Source: Ciona savignyi (Eukaryota > Chordata > Ascidiacea > Phlebobranchia > Cionidae). From it: a stretch of 64,000 bases of DNA. The translations under genes and the position numbers were made by a program. The stretch lies in contig CH003313.1 of the NCBI GenBank assembly GCA_000149265.1, positions 3,001,273 to 3,065,272 of the forward strand, written 5' to 3'. Positions 1-31,300 of this stretch are shown piece after piece (within the stretch, counting starts at the first letter, position 1; each line of letters starts with the position of its first letter). The notes beneath the pieces were generated by a model, which was not told where the DNA came from, made no database searches, and was given only the letters and a program-made list of their open reading frames with translations.

Positions 1-718
1 AAAAATGAGCTAAGATAAAAAATTGCCTTTGCCTGTAAGTGTGTCTAAAAAAGATAAGCTTTTGCAACGATACAAATTTTTATATAAAGGATTTTTTTAT
101 CTTACCTTCCAAAAGTCAGAATATTTTTGTTCTTTTTTATAATTGTGTTTAAAGCTATGTTAGGATTTAAAAATGCATTAATCACAAGCAAGTAGTAGTA
201 AATTACACTGCACAACAGCCAAGACTGAGTTTCATTAATATAAAATCTTAATGGAAACTGACCTGGCAAGTGTAAGACTGTTTGTTTGCTTTCTATTGTT
301 CACAAGGGTTGAAAACACACAAGTGGTCAAATATTAATTATCACATATCAAAGATTATTTTGACCTTTTAGTGAGTAGTAAATAAAATCAGTCTTATAGT
401 GGTGTTGATACTATGGCTTAATAAAATAGTGGATTTTTTAAAGATGATCAAATCCATTTGATGTACATGTAGCTTACTGGTACGTAATTATTATTGTTAA
501 TTTTGACATGCATATCGATATGTCTGTTAAAGGCAAACTGTCATAATCACATTACTTCTATTTAAACAAAACACAACCAAATGCCAGAACATTACACTGT
601 AACTGTTATCATTATAACTCAACAATGGGGCACAGTGTAAACACTTATACACAATTAAGTTGCACCTAACACAGTCTACTCTTTAAAAAAAAATATTTTG
701 TTTTTATTAAGCCGTCAC
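1..718. other. Non-coding sequence left of the first mobile element
   Basis: AT-rich sequence with no open frame of protein-like composition on either strand. It may be spacer or a 5' intron of the MARK gene. I see no RNA gene or clear regulatory motif in it. Confidence 0.5.
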
Positions 719-1310
719 TAGGGCTGCGAACTAACGGTTAATTTAAAAAACAGTTAACTGATGTAAAAATAATCGGTTAACCGTTAACCGATTTTCTTTA
801 AACTACCATCAAATCGGCACCGTTTTTGGCAAAAAAAGTTCAGGCAGCTGTAAAGGGCAGCTGTAAAGGGCAGCAAAGAAATAACGCGCGTGATTACCGG
901 CATTATCGGGTCTTATTTATGTGTTACTTTATAGTTTTTAAACGTCACCTTAAGACACATAGTATAACTTTGATGGTAATGCGTAATATTGAGTTAAAAA
1001 TCAAACAATCAGCGTCTGAATGGTTGCTTATATTACGTTGACAATCAAACAATCGACGTGTGAATGGTGCGTATATTACGTTGACAATCAAACAATCAAC
1101 TTGTGAATGGTTGCTTATATTACGTAATAATGAAACAATCAACGTGTGAATGGAGGTATGTATATTTGAAGATTATTAAAACGCAATTACGCCCAATTAA
1201 ATGTGGGCGGTAAGGTAACGTTAAAAAACGGTTAAACGGTTAAAATTTGACGTGTCGGTTAACCATAAAAACGGTTAACCGTGGTTAACCGTTAATTTTT
1301 CGCAGCCCTA
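719..1310. mobile_element. hAT-like MITE (592 bp)
   Basis: The two ends are inverted copies: TAGGGCTGCGAA on the left and TTCGCAGCCCTA on the right. Just inside lie many copies of GGTTAACCGTTAACC-type sequence in both orientations. The flanks GCCGTCAC (711-718) and GTCGTCAC (1311-1318) match at 7 of 8 positions, as expected for the 8-bp target duplication of hAT transposons. No transposase frame is present, so it is non-autonomous. The short open frames inside it are not genes. Confidence 0.75.
981..1160. repeat. Tandem repeat of about 43 bp inside the hAT-like MITE
   Basis: About four units share the core CAAACAATCAACGTGTGAATGG followed by TTGCTTATATTACG-type sequence. They differ by scattered substitutions, and the last unit is shortened. 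The array sits in the middle of the terminal-inverted-repeat element. Confidence 0.7.
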
Positions 1311-1318
1311 GTCGTCAC

Positions 1319-2579
1319 CAATACAAAATCTACTAAATATGATTAATGGAACAGTAAAAAAACATTTGGTTATGGCAGAAATAAGAACGAGAATTATATT
1401 TGTTCTACTTATGTTAAGAAAGTATTAATTGCCATAATAACAATGTAAAACACATTGAGAATATAATTTAGTCCGAACAGCCTAGTTTTACTAAATATGC
1501 ATTTATATTCAATGGATCCTATAATTACCAATACCGAGTGATTAATTATTAAGGATGTCACCAACGCTGTATGAGATAAGATAGTTTTACGAGCATCCCA
1601 ATTTGAATACAAGCTGGTGATCAATGATAAATAGAGGTTCTTTGGTCTGTGTATTTAGTAAAATTGTTAGGTAAAGTTCATAGGCATTCATTAACCCTGT
1701 ATGACGCAACCATTTATTGTCCGCAGACATGTGCATGAGAGTAAAACACTGACTTACTAACTTTTCATTGTTCCCAAATATTATAATCCGATGTTAATCT
1801 TTTCACTGTGTCTGTGTATGACATAATCATTATTTGTACAATTTTTGTTGCTACTAAATCAATAGTAGATTAAGTTATGATCGAATACAGTATATTGTAA
1901 GACTGTATTTTAAAATCATCTTTACAGCTGCAAAATTTGATTATTGTATATAAACCGGAATTGCCATTTTTATTATATGAGAAAATATCTGTGTATTATT
2001 TGACATGTAGGTTTTTTTCCATTACTTTAACAACGAGTTTTGTGGTTGATCTAAACCAACAATGTCTAGTTTGTTTATAAAGATCAATCGGTTTAACATT
2101 CAAAGGTTTGAGGCTGAAATCCGAATAAAAGTCAAACTTTACTTTCAGTCTATTATTAAACCATTTAAAGATGTGATTTATTATAAAAGAGAATCTTGGA
2201 AAAATACAGATCCTGTTTTGCATTATTTACAACCCTCCTGACCTTTACCTTGCTTTCCTTATCCTAATCCTACTTTACTCCCGATTAAAATCTTGTGGTA
2301 CCCCACCTTAACCCTGTTTTAACCAACATGACTTTGTTTCACACCCAACGTAATCTTTTTTTACATCACCCTGTCTAATTCTATCGTAACCTTGTTTTAA
2401 CCCAACTTAACCCCAATTAATTTTACCCTAAATATGTTTAACCCGATATAAACCGTGTTTAGACCTGTATTTTTACACCCTGTTTATCCCACATTAAATC
2501 CCTTAACCTGTTTAATTAAACCCTTACCCTGTCTTTTACCCCACCTTAAATCATCAAACTGTTCTTTTACACCCAACCC
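1319..2579. other. Non-coding sequence upstream of the first recognised MARK exon
   Basis: No coding frame is supported. From about 2230 to 2580 the plus strand is a degenerate simple repeat built from CCCTGTTTTAACCCAACTTAA-like units. The rest is unstructured AT-rich sequence. It may be promoter or intron; the window does not show where the MARK transcript begins. Confidence 0.5.
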
Positions 2580-22859
<20,280 letters not shown>

Positions 22860-23580
22860 AGCAAGTAATATTGGCGCAGGCGGCCAGGCAGAGTTCGTAG
22901 AATGTGTAGAATCAAAGTTCTATGCCACATATAAACCAATAAGAAATGTGCCCCAATCTAGTACTTTGTTCTTTCGTTCTTTTGTTATTTTTAAATGCCT
23001 TCTTGATAAGGAACATCCCACGCTTTTCATTTTAAACATTATCAAGTGACCTGTTGCAATCTCGAGAGGTCTACAATCTCAAATCACGTAAACCAACTCT
23101 TGTGAAGGACAATTTACCATGGTTTGAAGTTATGAAACCAATTCTATTATTCTTATTATCTTCTTTCCCCCCTAAATGACGTTGCCTGTTGTGTAACAAC
23201 ATACTTAGAGACCACTTAGATCAATTTGTTGTCACCCCCTTATCTGTACAATTTGCGGTTGATTCGATTGATTGAAGACACATCTCTAAATTTAACTGTT
23301 GCTATTTTACAAACTTTCTTTTTGCTGCATACTTGAAGAAGTAATTTTGCCAACGTTATCTTATCGCCCCCTTCTCTCCTACTTCGGAAACCACAGCCTG
23401 GTGTCATTTTGACGACGATCCAAGTCTATGTCGTGTCGGAAACAAATATGACGTCACTAGTCGATGACGTCACAGCTACCAAGCTTTTAGGGTTGTACAA
23501 ACTCGGTGCAAGTGTGGTACATATGCTGTTCAGTAATAAATGTTATCACACTTCGTTACTTTGTCTCGTGTTCGGGTTCT
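22860..23580 (+). other. MARK 3' UTR region
   Basis: Sequence after the MARK stop. AATAAA at 23535-23540 is the first good polyadenylation signal and would give a 3' UTR of about 700 bases. No other gene seen. Confidence 0.5.
23535..23540 (+). terminator. Candidate MARK polyadenylation signal
   Basis: AATAAA followed by GT/T-rich sequence (TGTTATCACACTTCGTTACTTTGTCTCGTGTT), in the expected orientation downstream of the MARK stop. Confidence 0.5.
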
Positions 23581-23985
23581 CCAATTAGGTTGGTGGATTA
23601 GTGCGACGCGTTTTTTCCAAAGGGTTTAGTTTCGAAGCTGGTCGCTTGTTTGTCAGCTGTGTCGTTGGACAAGACACTTAGCGGACATTGCCTGAACCCA
23701 ATGGATTGCCAAAGTTTTTACAAACTGAAACAACGTATCAATCATAACAACACACTGCAATAGCTCTGGTAACCCCACGGTGTGCGCGAGGTGATTTGAC
23801 GATTGCACTGTGTTTACCCGGTTTTCTTATTCATCGAGATAAACATGAATGTTCATCTAGAGGTTGTGTCTTGGACAAGGTACCAGCGGTCATTCGCATG
23901 CACGCAGTGGGTTGTTGTGCTGTACCAAAATAAACGAACTTCTTAATTGCTTCGGTAACCTGGTGGTGATTGACCATTACCTTTT
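23581..23985 (+). repeat. tRNA-derived SINE followed by a second decayed copy
   Basis: The first copy (23581-23851) runs from GGATTAGTGCGACGCG through GTTTCGAAGCTGGTCGC, GACACTTAGCGGACATTGCC and ACACACTGCAATAGCTCTGG to GATAAACATGAAT, the 3' end of the family. A second, more diverged copy of the middle segment follows directly (23861-23985, TTGTGTCTTGGACAAGG to TTCGGTAACCTGGTGGTGA). Confidence 0.65.
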
Positions 23986-24894
23986 TAAAAACGACCGCTT
24001 GGCTATTCACTGAGTGGTTTGCCTTACTAATTCTCCCGCTTCCCATTTACTTGGACAAAACCCAAATATCCTGTTCAACTTTAAATATATCCCGTGCCCA
24101 CCGATCGAGTTAAAGTGATAGTGCAGTGTGTGTGGTGTACATCAGTGGGTAGTCTTTTCAGAACCGATTAATCCCCCTGGTTCAGAAAATGTCCATTAAG
24201 TACATTGTCTAAAAAGATAACAGTTTGTGGCCGATTCGTGCAGAGTACGGATAATTGCAATCACCGAAAGCAGAAAGACTGAGAATGGTTTGAAATGTTT
24301 GACTGGCCGTACTCGGACTGGCCGTTGCTTGGGTAAAGTGTGATCTCGGGACCACATATCTTCCTCACTGCACAAAGCGGAAACTTTGTAACAATGTGCT
24401 CATAACTAATGAAAGTTGCTGGACCATATAGTTCGTTAGTATGTAGATGCTTAATTTGCGAATGGTGTATGTATGCATGATTAGGTTCAAATGTGAACGT
24501 CTCTATTTAACGATAACGCTATTACATTATACAATATTAAATAAAGATTGTGCAAGTATGTCTACTAAAGATTGTTGAAAAGATATTAAAAAAGCGTCAA
24601 GTTCTGGACAACTAACTCTGGCCACTAAGTATTCTCACACGGCCAAGTTATAATATTTGTATTCCACATTTAATGTGTAAGATTGTATTATTTTCCAGTT
24701 ACCAATTGTTACAAAACAATGTTGCATTGCTGAAATCTTTGGTCCCCAAATTACATTTTCCATATCTAGACAACTTAATGTAATGGACAAATATAGTCAT
24801 ACCCCATATTGCCAAAGATCCAAAACTAAACTTCAGCAACCGAATTTCAGTGGAAGAGAGCTTTTCTAATTTTGATATTGTATCAGTACACACA
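23986..24894. other. Intergenic sequence between MARK and NOC3L
   Basis: No gene supported on either strand. Short minus-strand frames (for example 24699-24917) have no conserved features or splice context. Confidence 0.5.
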
Positions 24895-25112
24895 TACTGC
24901 GTGGCGGGTGCCTCCAAATACTACAGGACCACTTGGATCACTTAGATTGCTATGAAAAGTAATTCTAACCCTGTCATAAACAATAATCTCAACCCCATTA
25001 CTAACTTTAACCCCAACCCTAACAATATTATCATGGCTTTTGCAATTATGAAGTATAGTAAGCGATCCAAGCGATTTAAGCGCTATTTAGAGGTACCGCT
25101 GCGTGGCCATGT
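24895..25112. repeat. Imperfect foldback element
   Basis: GCGTGGCGGGTGCCTCCAAATA with GGACCACTTGGATCACTTAG on the left is an imperfect inverted copy of AGCGATCCAAGCGATTTAAG with TATTTAGAGGTACCGCTGCG on the right. The arms are about 45-50 bp around an AT- and CCC-rich centre. Probably a decayed MITE. Confidence 0.45.
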
Positions 25113-25150
25113 ATGTTAAGTTGTCCAGATATGTCGAGAACCATTATTTT

Positions 25151-25313
25151 GGGTTGGTACACTGGGTAGATACATGGGGTGCTATTGTACCATATTGTCC
25201 AGCTAGAGTTGATTGACATCCTTACATTATTCTATTGTGTGAGCTTCTTAAATCTTTAGAGAGGTTTTTACTACATTTTTATGGAGACTAGTATCTACCC
25301 AGTGTACCAACCA
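25151..25313. repeat. Foldback/MITE with 22-bp inverted repeats upstream of NOC3L
   Basis: GGTTGGTACACTGGGTAGATAC ends at 25173, and its reverse complement starts at 25291. The 20 innermost bases pair without mismatch around a loop of about 117 bases. It ends about 80 bp before the NOC3L start codon and lies upstream of the likely 5' UTR acceptor. Confidence 0.8.
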
Positions 25314-25351
25314 AATATTTCATGCAACTAATTTTCGTTAACCTATGATAT

Positions 25352-25391
25352 AACTTTACAGACAGTGTCCTTGTTTGTTTAACTTAATAAC
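25352..25391 (+). promoter_or_regulatory. Acceptor before NOC3L start, possible spliced-leader site
   Basis: TAACTTTACAG ends at 25361, 30 bases before the NOC3L ATG. No donor exon is needed by the reading frame. Tunicates add a spliced leader to many mRNAs at such sites. It could equally be the end of a 5' UTR intron. Confidence 0.4.
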
Positions 25392-27272
25392 ATGACTGCT
25401 AAGGCTGTCACCAAGAAGAGGAAACTTAATGAAGCTCAAGATAAGGAGTTACACTTCGAAAAAGTCCCTCGAATTTCGAAGAACTTCAAGTCAAATAATT
25501 TGAAAGGGCGTACAGTAAATCCAAACCTTCTTCCGATAAAAGTTGCCTCTGGGACAGTTCTCCATCAAACAGTCAGTGATGATGAAGAGGACATAGAAGA
25601 CGATGATGTGCAACATCTGGAAGAGCAAAAGAGCAATGAAGAAGACCAATCTTCGCTGCCGGCTCCTACTAATGAAGCTTTGATGATAAAAAGAAGAAAA
25701 CACATTCAAGAAATGAAAATGAAGATCTCTCAGCTCGCATGTGAGATTCTGGCTGAACCGCAGAAGAGTATAAAGATGATTAAAGATCTTCGCTTGATGA
25801 TGGAGGATCGAGAGTGCCCTGAGAGTTTCTACACCGTCAAAAAACTTGTGACGGTATCGCTTTCATGTCTGTTTGTGGATATTATACCAGGGTACAGGAT
25901 ACGGGAAAGAACTGAGAAAGAAAAGGAGGTAAAGTTGAGCAAAGATGTGAAGGCTTTAACTGAGTATGAAGAAGGTTTGTTGCACCAATATCAACTTTAT
26001 CTGCAGTCTCTTGAAAACATGATAAAACTTCGGCGCAAGACTGGAAAGAATCATCCAACCGATGCGCAATTATCGATGAGTGAAGTCGCAGTACAATGCA
26101 TGTGTGAGTTATACACGAACACCATGCACTTTAATTTCCATAACAACATCACAGTGGTGTTGGTCCCAATCGCTAACGATGACAGAGAGCCAAGGATCAG
26201 GAGGTTGTGCTGTGATGCGCTGGAAACGATCTTCGTGACGGACAAGTCAGGTTCGGCGACTTTGAGTGCCGTGAAAGCGATCGCGAAGGTTGGAAAAGAG
26301 AAAGGACCAAACAGGCTGCAACAGGAGTTTTTAGAAACTCTATTGAAGCTGAAGATCAATCAGGTTGACTATTCACTTATCAACCACAAGAAAACGAAAC
26401 AGGAGAAAAAAGCTGCAAAAGAAGAAAAAAAGAAACTGTCAAGGCGTGTGCTAAAGCATATGAAGAAACAGAAGAAACTGAACAATGAATTGAAAGAAGT
26501 GGCAGCCACTGAAGACCATGATGAAAAAATGGCTCTACACACTGAAACTATCCAACAGGTGTTTCTCATTTATTTCCGGATATTGAAACATAAAAATGGA
26601 GAATTGAACAGCTCACAATTAGCTCTGCCATCTGTGCTGAAAGGTTTGGCAAAGTTTGCTCATTTGATCAACGTTGATTTCTTCTCAGATTTGTTCAGCG
26701 TATTACAGTCGCTTGTGTCAAAGCAGTCCCTTCCACTTCAGCAGAATATCCACTGTATTTTCACGGCGTTCACCATTTTGTTCGGACAAGGCGAAGTATT
26801 GAACATAGATCCAGTGGATTTGTATAAAATGCTCTTCTCAATGCTTCACGATATTGCAACCGAAAACCCACAGTCGAAAGCAGTGAAAACTGACGGAAAA
26901 GACGATTTGGAAATGATGTTGATGTGTGTGGCTGTAATGCTGAATAAAAGGAGAAAGCAGATCACGTTGCAATCTCTTTTGTCCTTCATAAAGCGGTTGT
27001 CAACTTCTGCCCTGCAATTTCCCCACTCGAAAGAAACAATGAAGACTTTGGCCGAGGTTCAGAAACTCCTAAACAGCAACAGCAAATCGATGTCGCTTTT
27101 CGATCCGTCCTCACAGAGCTTCGGAACCCACAAGCCGTACATCGATGACCCGGAGAAGAATTCCTCGCAAGCGGCTTGCTTGTGGGAGATGCATCTACTG
27201 AACAGACATTACGCTGCCGCCGTCAAGCAGACCTCAAACAAAATACTTAGGAAAGCGGCAAAGGAAGAATAA
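25392..27272 (+). CDS. NOC3L: NOC3L-like nucleolar complex protein 3 (single exon)
   Basis: Predicted 626 residues. NOC3 proteins work in the nucleolus and nucleus in 60S ribosomal subunit assembly and have been linked to replication origins in yeast. The N-terminus is basic and acidic (VTKKRKLNEAQDKELHFEKV, then a DDEEDIEDDD run). The NOC3 core follows, with KMIKDLRLMM, FNFHNNITVVL, a Lys/Glu-rich coiled-coil stretch at about 330-370, FRILKHKNG, LKGLAKFAHLINVDFFSDL, and GQGEVLNIDP with LNKRRKQITLQSLLSFIKRL. The frame is intronless although its neighbours are intron-rich. An in-frame TAA 12 bases upstream supports ATG 25392 as start. It is shorter than the roughly 800-residue vertebrate protein: about 120 residues are absent at the N-terminus, and the conserved tail after the HYxxxV motif is replaced by a short lysine-rich end. 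A retrocopy origin is possible, but the frame is intact. Confidence 0.9.
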   Translation: MTAKAVTKKRKLNEAQDKELHFEKVPRISKNFKSNNLKGRTVNPNLLPIKVASGTVLHQTVSDDEEDIEDDDVQHLEEQKSNEEDQSSLPAPTNEALMIKRRKHIQEMKMKISQLACEILAEPQKSIKMIKDLRLMMEDRECPESFYTVKKLVTVSLSCLFVDIIPGYRIRERTEKEKEVKLSKDVKALTEYEEGLLHQYQLYLQSLENMIKLRRKTGKNHPTDAQLSMSEVAVQCMCELYTNTMHFNFHNNITVVLVPIANDDREPRIRRLCCDALETIFVTDKSGSATLSAVKAIAKVGKEKGPNRLQQEFLETLLKLKINQVDYSLINHKKTKQEKKAAKEEKKKLSRRVLKHMKKQKKLNNELKEVAATEDHDEKMALHTETIQQVFLIYFRILKHKNGELNSSQLALPSVLKGLAKFAHLINVDFFSDLFSVLQSLVSKQSLPLQQNIHCIFTAFTILFGQGEVLNIDPVDLYKMLFSMLHDIATENPQSKAVKTDGKDDLEMMLMCVAVMLNKRRKQITLQSLLSFIKRLSTSALQFPHSKETMKTLAEVQKLLNSNSKSMSLFDPSSQSFGTHKPYIDDPEKNSSQAACLWEMHLLNRHYAAAVKQTSNKILRKAAKEE

Positions 27273-27273
27273 A
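27268..27273 (+). terminator. Polyadenylation signal overlapping the NOC3L stop codon
   Basis: AATAAA spans the TAA stop (27270-27272). No other AATAAA occurs on the plus strand in the next few hundred bases. If used, the 3' UTR would be only about 15-30 bases. Confidence 0.55.
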
Positions 27274-28329
27274 TTTTAATCAAGAATCATGTCTTATTGC
27301 TGAATTTAATGAAGTTTTGCACCATGCATAGAGTTACTTAAAGTACGAATTGTAAAAATTACCGCACTTACTGCATAAGCAACATTAACAATTTTTACTA
27401 CCTTTCTTTTTCCACTAAAAGTTTTAATAATGCTGTTTATATTGTTAGTAAGCATGGTAATTTTTATATTTCGGATTTAATAGAAGTATTAATGGGAAAA
27501 GTGCACTCATTGCAAAAGCCGACACAGGAACCTCGCGACCACAGTTGGTTTACCAGAACTATTGCAATGTCTTGTGTACAGTGGGGACGTTGTTTTGTTA
27601 GTGTAACCAATTAATTCATTTTAACTAAGGATAAACCCTACTTCGCCAGCAGCTTTCTAACCAGCAATCTAAAAACTTAGGCTCTACCCGATCACCACCA
27701 AAAACAATACAGTAGTGAATAGTTGGTTCCATTATTTTCATTCCGTATAAGGAGTGTGTGAGTTCATCTTTATGACCATTAGAATCCAGTGTATCAAGGC
27801 ATATTACAGTCCCTCCCACCAGTGTTAACGATTGAAAGTCTTGTAATAAAGACTTTACATCCCATGATTAAAACCACTAGTATCTAATGGTTAATAAAAG
27901 TTTAGGTAGAAACCTACAATGAATTTTAATAGCTGTGGTAACCTACCAGTTGGCAATAGCAGAATAGGGTACGAAGTTATATACTTATGTAAGTATTCAT
28001 GTCAACACAATTAATAGTGGCTGATCCATCCTTAATAAGTAGCTGGAAATGCTTTGGTTTTTTAATAATTCTGGAAATCTCAAATTTAAAATGATATCTT
28101 ATACGATAATGCGAACCACTGTATTATAATTCTTTTAATTGCATATCATAGAATAAGGAAAAACAAAATTAAGCAAAGCAAAAGTTGGGTCACCACACAC
28201 ACATTTCATCGCACAAGTTTAGATTCCAACACAAGTTTAAATAAATGCAGTTTTTCAAAATGACTACGAAATTTGAATAAATATTTTTATGAGTTACAAT
28301 AATATTATTTCTATGGAATAACAGCAGCT
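27274..28329. other. Convergent spacer between NOC3L and SLC25A20
   Basis: AT-rich spacer holding the 3' ends of both flanking genes and the minus-strand open frame at 27625-27858. A minus-strand ATTAAA at about 28134-28139 could serve SLC25A20. Confidence 0.5.
27625..27858 (-). CDS. Unassigned open frame, possible 3' exon
   Basis: A 78-codon minus-strand frame ending in TAG has protein-like composition, including GGTVICLDTLDSNGHKDEL and RVEPKFLDCWLESCWRSRVY. I do not recognise it. The hydrophobic and tryptophan pattern at the end loosely recalls the tail of a BRCT repeat, but this is only an impression. It has no good start codon. An acceptor is possible near 27845-27860, but no upstream exon was found before SLC25A20. 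It may be a terminal exon, a gene relic or chance. Confidence 0.25.
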   Translation of the reverse strand, partial: VKSLLQDFQSLTLVGGTVICLDTLDSNGHKDELTHSLYGMKIMEPTIHYCIVFGGDRVEPKFLDCWLESCWRSRVYP

Positions 28330-31300
28330 TCAAGACGGCGGAACGATGTAATTTAAACCTTTCAATGCTGCTTCGTATCCCAGGAAACAGCACTGGGAAA
28401 ACAAGGGAATTATTAAAGTTGTGTCCATAGTCAAAATATAAACATTAAGCGTTATTTTTGATCTTTGTATTTTGAAAGCCAAAACTAAACTTGCTTTTGC
28501 AAGGTCACACAAAATTTAGAAAATTTGATAAACAAAAATAATCACATTTTGATTATTTAATATTTTAAGTGACATGGTTGATGGCTGTCAAAATAGCTTT
28601 GCTCTTTTTCATCTAGTGATCATGGTGGGAATGATTAACGAAATGTTACTTGCCTCATTTAAAACTTTTAGAAATTGGCTTTTGTGTGCCCTGGATTTAA
28701 CCAGCAATCTTTTTTAGCGCTGTTACACCCAAAAAAAATTTCATGCATGAATTATTCAGAAATTTTACCAAAATACATAAAAGTGGACTTCTTTGGTTAG
28801 CACACTGATTATAAATAGCAAATCCCAAAACACTTTCCAGTTGGCGAAGTGGGAATAATGCAAATATAAACGGTGCAGATTCCAATTTCAAATAGTAGAG
28901 ATGCTCACCGCATTAGCAGGGAAAGCTCTCAGCATGACCGGCACAAATCCTTTATACATCCCTCGTATTCCATCGGTTTTCAATACATCGACGAAAACGT
29001 CTCGCACTCCCGAGTATTTTCCTGGTGGAGCTGAGGGGAAGGAATAATAATGATAACATCATTCTGCAGGATCCATGTGATATCAACATAGAGTTTAAAC
29101 ACAGTAATAATATTGAACATAGAATAGGATATTCATGTTTATCACTGTGAATGGGAAAACCAATGGGAGTTAACATACAGGCTATTGTCAGATTACCTTG
29201 TGCCCACCATTAGGTTGCCGGAGCTTTTGCATTGTGTTGTGTATGATTTAGATGTTCCTTAAATTTTGGTAGAACCCATTAATCAGCTGACAAGTGTCTT
29301 GCCCAACACAACTGACAAGCAAGCGACCAGTTTCGAACCTGGAACCCTTTGGCTCTATAGCGACGCCCTAACAATCCATGCTATTCAGTCGGCCAAAACA
29401 TATATCGGTATTTTGCAACAATGTACAACAGTTAAGAGGTCCTACCTGTTTGAAATCTAGATTTCAAGACATCGGGGAAAATGGCCACCGACCAGTTAAA
29501 TATTCCAGCCATACCACCAGCGAATAGCACGCTTCCGATGCTTAACTTTGATGGGCTGGAATAAGTATAGGAGAGTTATATCAGCTGTTAATATGATAAA
29601 CAAGATTAAGATTATTTTTTCCTAAAGGTGGACGGTATTTACAACAGTACTGTTAAATGACCCAGTGTCTACAGTTAGACTACTGTGTAGGGGTGGTTAG
29701 TCCTCATAACACAATCGTTATATTATTCCATGTTCACAATTAGATTACTGTTCTATGTGTTTTCTCTTTTCTAAATTGTTTTAAACAGTAATAAATATGT
29801 TTTAAACAAAGGTATTATTATAAACTTCCAAGACAACATAGATTTTCATGACAAACAACTACAATACGACCATGTTATGCCACTAGTGGGCTGCTTACTC
29901 TTGTCCAGCAGGTGTGAGGAGGTTCTTGATTCCTTCGTAACTCGCGAAGTACATTCCACTCGCTGGGATGTCTGGAAACAACATTGTTATCTCATATGTG
30001 GATTCATCATGTAGCATAAACTATTTCCTGTGTTGGGTTAATTAAATGAAAAAAACACACAACGAAAACACACTGCTTTAATAACCTTGTTGATAGGATT
30101 AGTTAAGGATTGGATTAGTGTACATTTTTGGAACCAAAAATGAATATTTGCCAATAAAGCTTATAAAAATAGTTTAACGCTAATTTTGGCAAAACTAACA
30201 AAGCTTTTCTATGAATGCACCACATGGGGAGGCTTCAACAGATAAGACCACAAGTAATGACTGGAAACAAAAAATTCAAATAACTTAGACATAGAAATAA
30301 AATAACACTTTACACTAATTACTATACCTCTACATAAAGTTAACACTGTCCCTCTGTATATGCTTCGAATGCCACCTTCTCGGTAAAGCTTCTTCGCGCA
30401 ATCTACAGGTCCGTTGTATTTCTTCTCCCCATCCCCTTTCTGCACCTGCAGCAGACACTTGATCCTCTCACCAGGAGCCATTATAACTGTGGTGAGGATA
30501 CCTGAGAAACCACCAGCAGCAAACAACTCCAATAACCTGGAAACGTTTGAAGGATTTTAAAACATTGAATACTTTTTACAGTAGGTTTCAAGTTTTTGTA
30601 TTGGTGTGTGAGGGTCATTTTAACCATTCAGCCACACAACCAATAGTTACTGTTATGTTACTGTAGTTTTATCGTTACTGTAGGGTAAATGTAAGAAGTT
30701 AAGTTAAGTCTTAAGACATTTTGGAATTTATAAAATGGTCATTCTATTACTCCAATGATTGAAATATATGGGTTAACTAACTCAGATTAAATTAAATTGT
30801 TTACTGAATTATGTTAGATAATGCATCATAGCTTTTATACAGGCATTAAAATGATGTGGTTTGTGCCACACAGTTTAACAACAGATTCTATATGAATCAA
30901 CCTAATGCTGATTAGTGTAATAACTTACGAAAGCTTTGCGTTTTTGTCGGATTTCATGGAAGCAACCATTTCCTTCCCCACTCCGAACCCGAAGAATGAA
31001 AGAGCGAATATGGGGGAAACCCCGGTTATGGGAGCCGCCATTCCTTTGTACAATCCTCGAAAACCCTGGACAGGAATCACGTTTATTGCTGAGTATAAAA
31101 TATTTATGTTTATCCTTGTGAATGGGAAATTGCAAGGGCGTTAACACACAGGCATTCGTCAGAATACCTTGAACCTACCGTTGGATTACCGGAGATATTG
31201 AAGTGTGTTGTGTATTATTCACATGTTCCTTTTATTTGGTAGAATCATTAATCTGCTGGGTTCAGGCAATGTACGGTAAGTGCCTTGCCCAAAGAACAAC

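Noticed and set aside
826..1142. Short open frames at 0.8-1.1 kb
   Set aside because: They lie inside the hAT-like MITE and its tandem array and differ between repeat units.
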